A stretch of DNA of 64,000 bases from Maylandia zebra. Lineage: Eukaryota; Chordata; Actinopteri; Cichliformes; Cichlidae. Shown piece after piece: positions 60,041 through 64,000 of this stretch (within the stretch, counting starts at the first letter, position 1; every line of letters starts with the position of its first letter). The notes under the pieces are model-generated. The model was not told where the DNA came from and ran no database searches. It saw nothing but the letters and a program-made list of their open reading frames with translations. Location of the stretch: NCBI RefSeq assembly GCF_041146795.1, contig NC_135169.1, forward strand, positions 12,423,585 to 12,487,584. Reading direction: 5' to 3'. A program made the translations under genes and the position numbers.

Positions 60041-61724
60041 CAGAGGTGTGGACTCGAGTCACATGACTTGGACTCGAGTCAGACTCGAGTCATTAATTTT
60101 ATGACTTTAGACTTGACTTGAAAAAATGTTCTAAGACTTGTGACTTGACTTGGACTTTTACACCAATGACTTGGGACTTGAATTGGACTTGAACCGGTTT
60201 ACTTGAAAAGACTTGATATTTTACCCCAAATATAAAATTTAACATGCATATTATATAGAGATTGAAAATGTGACGTCATTCACGGGTAGAACCGCAAAGG
60301 ATTCTGGGAACTCGTGGCAAGCGGTACTAGCGCACGCAGGCTTTCAATTAAAATCAGTTATACAGCGATAAAAAGAAACACAAAAATGTCAAGAAGCTGT
60401 TGTATTATTAACTGCAATAGCCGGTCGCATGACAGCCACGGGAAGCCGATGGGTAAAGAGATCGGTTGTTATCGGATTACGTCGTTGAAGAGAAATTGTT
60501 CAAGCCATGTTTCCAAAGTAACAAAGATGCGACGGATGGCCTGGATTGCAGCCATTCAAAGATCAAATATAACGTCCCAGAACACTCCAGCTCACAGGTT
60601 AGTCTGCTCCAAGCATTTACACGAAGGTCAGTGTTTTTTAGTAGTTAATACGTCATTTTCATAACATAATTGGTGATATAGGTTACAAGCAAGTCTGGCG
60701 CTGAACAGAAATTGTCGCGCTATGCTCCTTTATTTATTGTGCATAAATAGTGAATTGTCCTGACACAATATTGCGTTTCGCTTCTGTTATTATGGTACAT
60801 TGACAAAAACATATGCTTTTATTCACAGGATAAAACAGGTTTTTTGTATCACTAATTGCCCAGTACGATTACAGCATACAATATTGTTGTCACTGCTACA
60901 TTTCTGTGATGCTACCAGAAATTATTTCCACTACTAATTAATTACCGTTGAGCTCAAAGGTCCTATTAATAAACGGTTAACGAATGTGTATTTATGAGGA
61001 CGATTTGTGAGACTGGTAAACTTATGATACGTACGATGGTCTTTCGTTCGACACGGTGCGTTTCAAGGTCCTGCACCCATCTGTCGGTAAACTGTACCTG
61101 GGCTTGTTGCAGTGACCGGAAGTTACTAAACTTCATGAGTGTGTGCACTCACTCCAAGAACCGTATGATTATAAATATGCATATAAATATGCTAAGATGA
61201 GATAGCTGACTTCATCTAACTAGCAAATGTTGTCCAGGCTATGTTGGTGATACAGTTTTTTTTTAATGTGTATGATATTTTTGTCATGCGATTTTAAAGC
61301 CGGTCCTACAACCGCATCCAAGAATAACATGCAGCTTATCTCAGAACTGTCGGTGAAAATTATTCTTGGAGCTAGGTTTAATTGAGCTGCATTTTAAAGA
61401 GGTGCAATTTCACAATTTGTGTATATTTTCTAAGTTCACTATTTTGTCATGTGTTGAGAAAAACACAGATTTTAAAATTACATGGTCTAATATTTACATT
61501 TAGCATAACTGCAACATTATTTTTTCGTTTTGTTTTTTTTTAAAGACTCGAAAGGACTTGAAATTCAAAGTTTCAGACTTGTGACTTGACTCGGACTTTT
61601 ACACCAGTGACTTGAGACTCGACTCTGACTTGCCTGACATTACTTGAGACTTGACTTGAGACTTGAGGATAAAGACTTGAGACTTACTTGAGACTTGCAA
61701 AACAATGACTTGGTCCCACCTCTG
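60041..61724 (+). mobile_element. P-element-like transposon with THAP exon
   Basis: 1,684 bp between perfect 8-bp duplications GCAGATAC (60033-60040 and 61725-61732). Ends are inverted (CAGAGGTG...CACCTCTG) and both subterminal regions carry many GACTTG/GACTCG repeats. The interior holds a THAP zinc-finger exon (60386-60626) but no remaining transposase. The 8-bp duplication plus THAP fits the P superfamily; hAT is the main alternative. It lies just upstream of receptor A's start and may affect its promoter. Confidence 0.75.
60386..60626 (+). CDS. THAP-domain exon of the P-like element
   Basis: ATG at 60386, 241 bases, donor GTCAGT at 60627. It encodes a C2CH THAP finger: CCIINCNSRS near the start, MAWIAAIQR in the middle and CSKHLHEG at the end. 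The DNA-binding module normally leads the transposase; here the downstream exons are missing, so a stand-alone binding protein or nothing is made. Confidence 0.6.
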
Positions 61725-61983
61725 GCAGATACCAAAGAGCTGTGAAGGAAACAAAGAGGTTTTAAAACTTCTCTCTGCTTCCTTCCTTTTACACAGAAAT
61801 AACAACTTAACAAGATCTGACAAGATTTTTATGAAAAGGCCTTTAACACACAGACTAAACTGACCAATAGCAGACAGACAGTAAGTTTCATTACACATAT
61901 GTGAGCTGACTGAGGGTTAAAGAGGAAATGAGGAGAACACAAGTCCAAGAATTGTTTTAAATGTGAAAAACCTTTATTTTATT

Positions 61984-62045
61984 TAAATATTATTCAAATA
62001 AAAAAAAGAATAATAATAATAATCATCATCATCATCATCATCATC
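61984..62045. repeat. (AAT)n/(CAT)n microsatellite
   Basis: Runs of AAT then CAT trinucleotides. Confidence 0.9.
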
Positions 62046-62180
62046 TTTGTCATAAACTGTAAGTATTATCAAACATTTGTCTTACATTATTTCAAAGGCT
62101 ATTTATAATTTTAATAAATATTTCCAAACCTCAAGCACACAGATGTATGAATAAAGGAGAGTAAATATCAATAAATATAT

Positions 62181-62747
62181 TGTTAGATTCTAATATTATT
62201 TTATGCCATGTTATACCCCTAATTAAAGATTGTGAATTATTATGTAGTTTTAGTTTGCATTATTCTCCTGAATTAGAAGAAGCTGATAACTATTGCATTA
62301 GTTAAACTGATGTGCATTATATTAAACTGTTGATTTATTGTGAATGAATGATATTGTTTTATGATGCATTATACTGCTGAGTTATAAGAAATACTGTTTG
62401 CAGAAAGTCATCGCCTTATTTGTCTGATTAGAAGAGAACAGAATATACTGGAGTTTTCTGCCCCATCTCAGCAGGAGCAGATAAACGGGGAGCCAAGGTC
62501 GTAGCTTAGGCGCTGTGTGAGAGAAGGCATGTGAATGTTTATGCTTTGTATGATAAGGTGGAGGCACCAGAGGCTATAAAAGTTTGAGCAATGCTCCACC
62601 ATTTTGAGATTTTGAGGCTGTCTGCATCAGTGTCCATCTCCCACGTGTGTGATCATTAAAAATCATCGTTTGACTCAACCCGACCGGACCAGTGTTGTTA
62701 TTGTGGTTTTTCTCTTGTTTCCATCCCCGATATTTTGAACCTTAACA
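62181..62747 (+). mobile_element. 5' LTR of an endogenous retrovirus
   Basis: 567-bp segment from TGTTAG to TTAACA (near-perfect inverted TG...CA ends). It has a TATA box TATAAAA at 62575-62581 and an ATTAAA signal at 62655-62660, in LTR order, and is followed three bases later by a primer-binding site. The 3' LTR is outside the window. Confidence 0.8.
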
Positions 62748-62750
62748 TTT

Positions 62751-62768
62751 TGGTGGCTCGTCCTGTGG
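62751..62768 (+). promoter_or_regulatory. Retroviral primer-binding site
   Basis: TGGTGGCTCGTCCTGTGG resembles the proline-tRNA primer site of gamma-type retroviruses (GGCTCGTCC core) with a few changes, so the exact tRNA is unsure. Confidence 0.65.
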
Positions 62769-64000
62769 TATTGGGGTGGAATTTAAAAGTTTGGACGGTC
62801 CGAGGTTGTCGAACGGACAGGCACGAGCCAGTGGTCTGATGTGAGTGGGCATAAGCCGGCTTATCTAAAGGTAAGGCACTACCTGTTGAATTATTTCCAA
62901 AGTGTGCCAAATTGGATATGACTAAATTAAAGTCTACTCACTGAAATTACTGGTAGAGGGTCTGTTTTGATTGTGATGAGGATCCGCGTGTGTTATGCAG
63001 TTAAAGTCGGCTAAGAGTCTTTAATGAAGTTGAAAAAGTATGAAATGCTGGGTTAGAGTCCCAAGGAAATGAAAGAAATGCTGGGTTAGAGTCCCAAGGC
63101 ATTGAGATAAAGGCTCAAGTAGTTTGTTAGGGAATTGGTCATGTTGTTGGTTAAAGTCCAAATTGGTTATAAGTGTGGTCCTGTGTGATTATAAGTGAGG
63201 GTTGGCTCCATTGACCTCTAGGTGGCACTTGCCTTAGTCAGACTCTTGTTTTAGGGTGTTGACTGTTGTTTCATATTGTTATAAATTATTATAGAACGGC
63301 GGTTAGAGTCCGCTAAGAAGCGCATTGCTCAGAGGTAACGCTAGCCGGGGTTGGGGACGCTCAATGCCCGTCCTCTTTGAGGGATAGTCAGTTGGTTTAC
63401 TGTGGAGCCTGGGGCACTCCAGAACAACTAAGTGGTTTCACCACTTCACCGTCAGATACGGTGTTATGCGCTTTTTTGGATACTGTTCAATTGAGTTAGG
63501 GACTTTAGGGATTAGGCCAGATACAGTTAGCGTCTGATACTGGTTGATTGATTACAAAAAAGTGAGACTTTCTTCGGTAAGACCCGTTATATTAAATTTG
63601 TCGAAATTTGTTAGGCGCTGAACTTGTCAGGCCTGTCAGTGATTGTAAATATAAGACGTCTTTGTAATATAAAATAAAAGAGTTTTGCCTGAGCTTTGTG
63701 TGAGACTCTGTGTGACGTGCAGCTGCAGCGCTGCGAGCTATTTTTAGACTGTGTGTGAACATGCAAATGAGCTGTGACGCGCACAGAGGACTTTTGTTGC
63801 TGTTTAGCGTGTTTTTGAGCTTTATAATTATGAGTTGCAAACAATGATACATGCCTGTAATTAAAACGCTGATTTTGCTGATTATAATATTACAAATAAG
63901 GTTTTGAGTGACTAGGGTGTGAATGATGTTGGGTTTTAAAGCTGAAACTCAGAGAGGAGTGTGTTGGGAGACTGTCATGTAGTCTGCAGTGCAAAGGTGG
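62769..64000 (+). mobile_element. Endogenous retrovirus untranslated leader
   Basis: At least 1.2 kb after the primer site without a long plus-strand reading frame. It contains six copies of the word TTARAGTC (62927, 63001, 63053, 63086, 63151, 63303), two of them in a 33-bp tandem repeat around 63042-63098. Gag has not begun by the right edge, or is decayed. Confidence 0.6.

Overview
This is nuclear DNA of a teleost fish, probably a spiny-rayed (percomorph, cichlid-like) species. The evidence is multi-exon genes with GT-AG introns, fish-type SINEs, Rex/RTE, Penelope-like, Tc1, hAT, piggyBac-like and CACTA-like elements, and arrays of immunoglobulin (Ig) exons of the Fc-receptor-like / leukocyte-immune-type receptor kind. 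The genus is inferred; nothing in the sequence proves it. No ribosomal RNA, tRNA gene, operon or CRISPR array is present.

The host genes all lie on the minus strand and belong to one family of cell-surface Ig receptors. From right to left they are: receptor A (59,958 to 48,937; complete, two leader exons, 13 Ig exons, one transmembrane exon, five tail exons with ITIM-type tyrosine motifs, 1,360 codons when the exons I placed are joined); receptor B (44,658 to 38,620; complete, 3 Ig domains, transmembrane segment, short tail, 394 codons); a broken receptor copy (35,900 to 26,137; dead leader exons and three Ig exons, two with damaged splice sites); and receptor C (24,153 to beyond the left edge; leader, five clean Ig exons, then a 16-kb gap full of mobile DNA, then further Ig exons of which two are decayed). 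Most Ig exons are whole multiples of three bases in phase 1-1, so modules can be duplicated or skipped without frame loss. Several exons are almost identical between genes, and at least one looks like a mosaic of two exon types, which points to recent tandem duplication and gene conversion.

Between and inside the receptor genes the window is packed with mobile elements. 3.7-9.7 kb: a hAT-type non-autonomous element with perfect 8-bp target duplication, a LINE fragment split by a retroposon that encodes a small membrane/coiled-coil protein, and a tRNA-derived SINE. 9.9-12.9 kb: a decayed LINE with a restriction-like endonuclease. 13.5-17.8 kb: a CACTA-like transposon (ends CACTG..., TA target duplication) sitting inside a SINE and carrying a multi-exon fish-specific gene that has become a pseudogene. 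22-35 kb: Tc1, foldback, LINE, Penelope-like and RTE fragments. 36.7 kb: hAT transposase. 47-48 kb: piggyBac-like element at TTAA. 54-56 kb: hAT miniature elements within receptor A. 60.0-61.7 kb: P-element-like transposon with a THAP zinc-finger exon. The right edge (62.2-64.0 kb) is the 5' LTR and untranslated leader of an endogenous retrovirus on the plus strand.

Working together, the receptor products would sit on leukocytes. Receptor A combines a long modular ectodomain with an inhibitory-type tail, and receptor B has a short ectodomain with tyrosine sites of the ITIM / Grb2 kind. Ligands cannot be read from the sequence.
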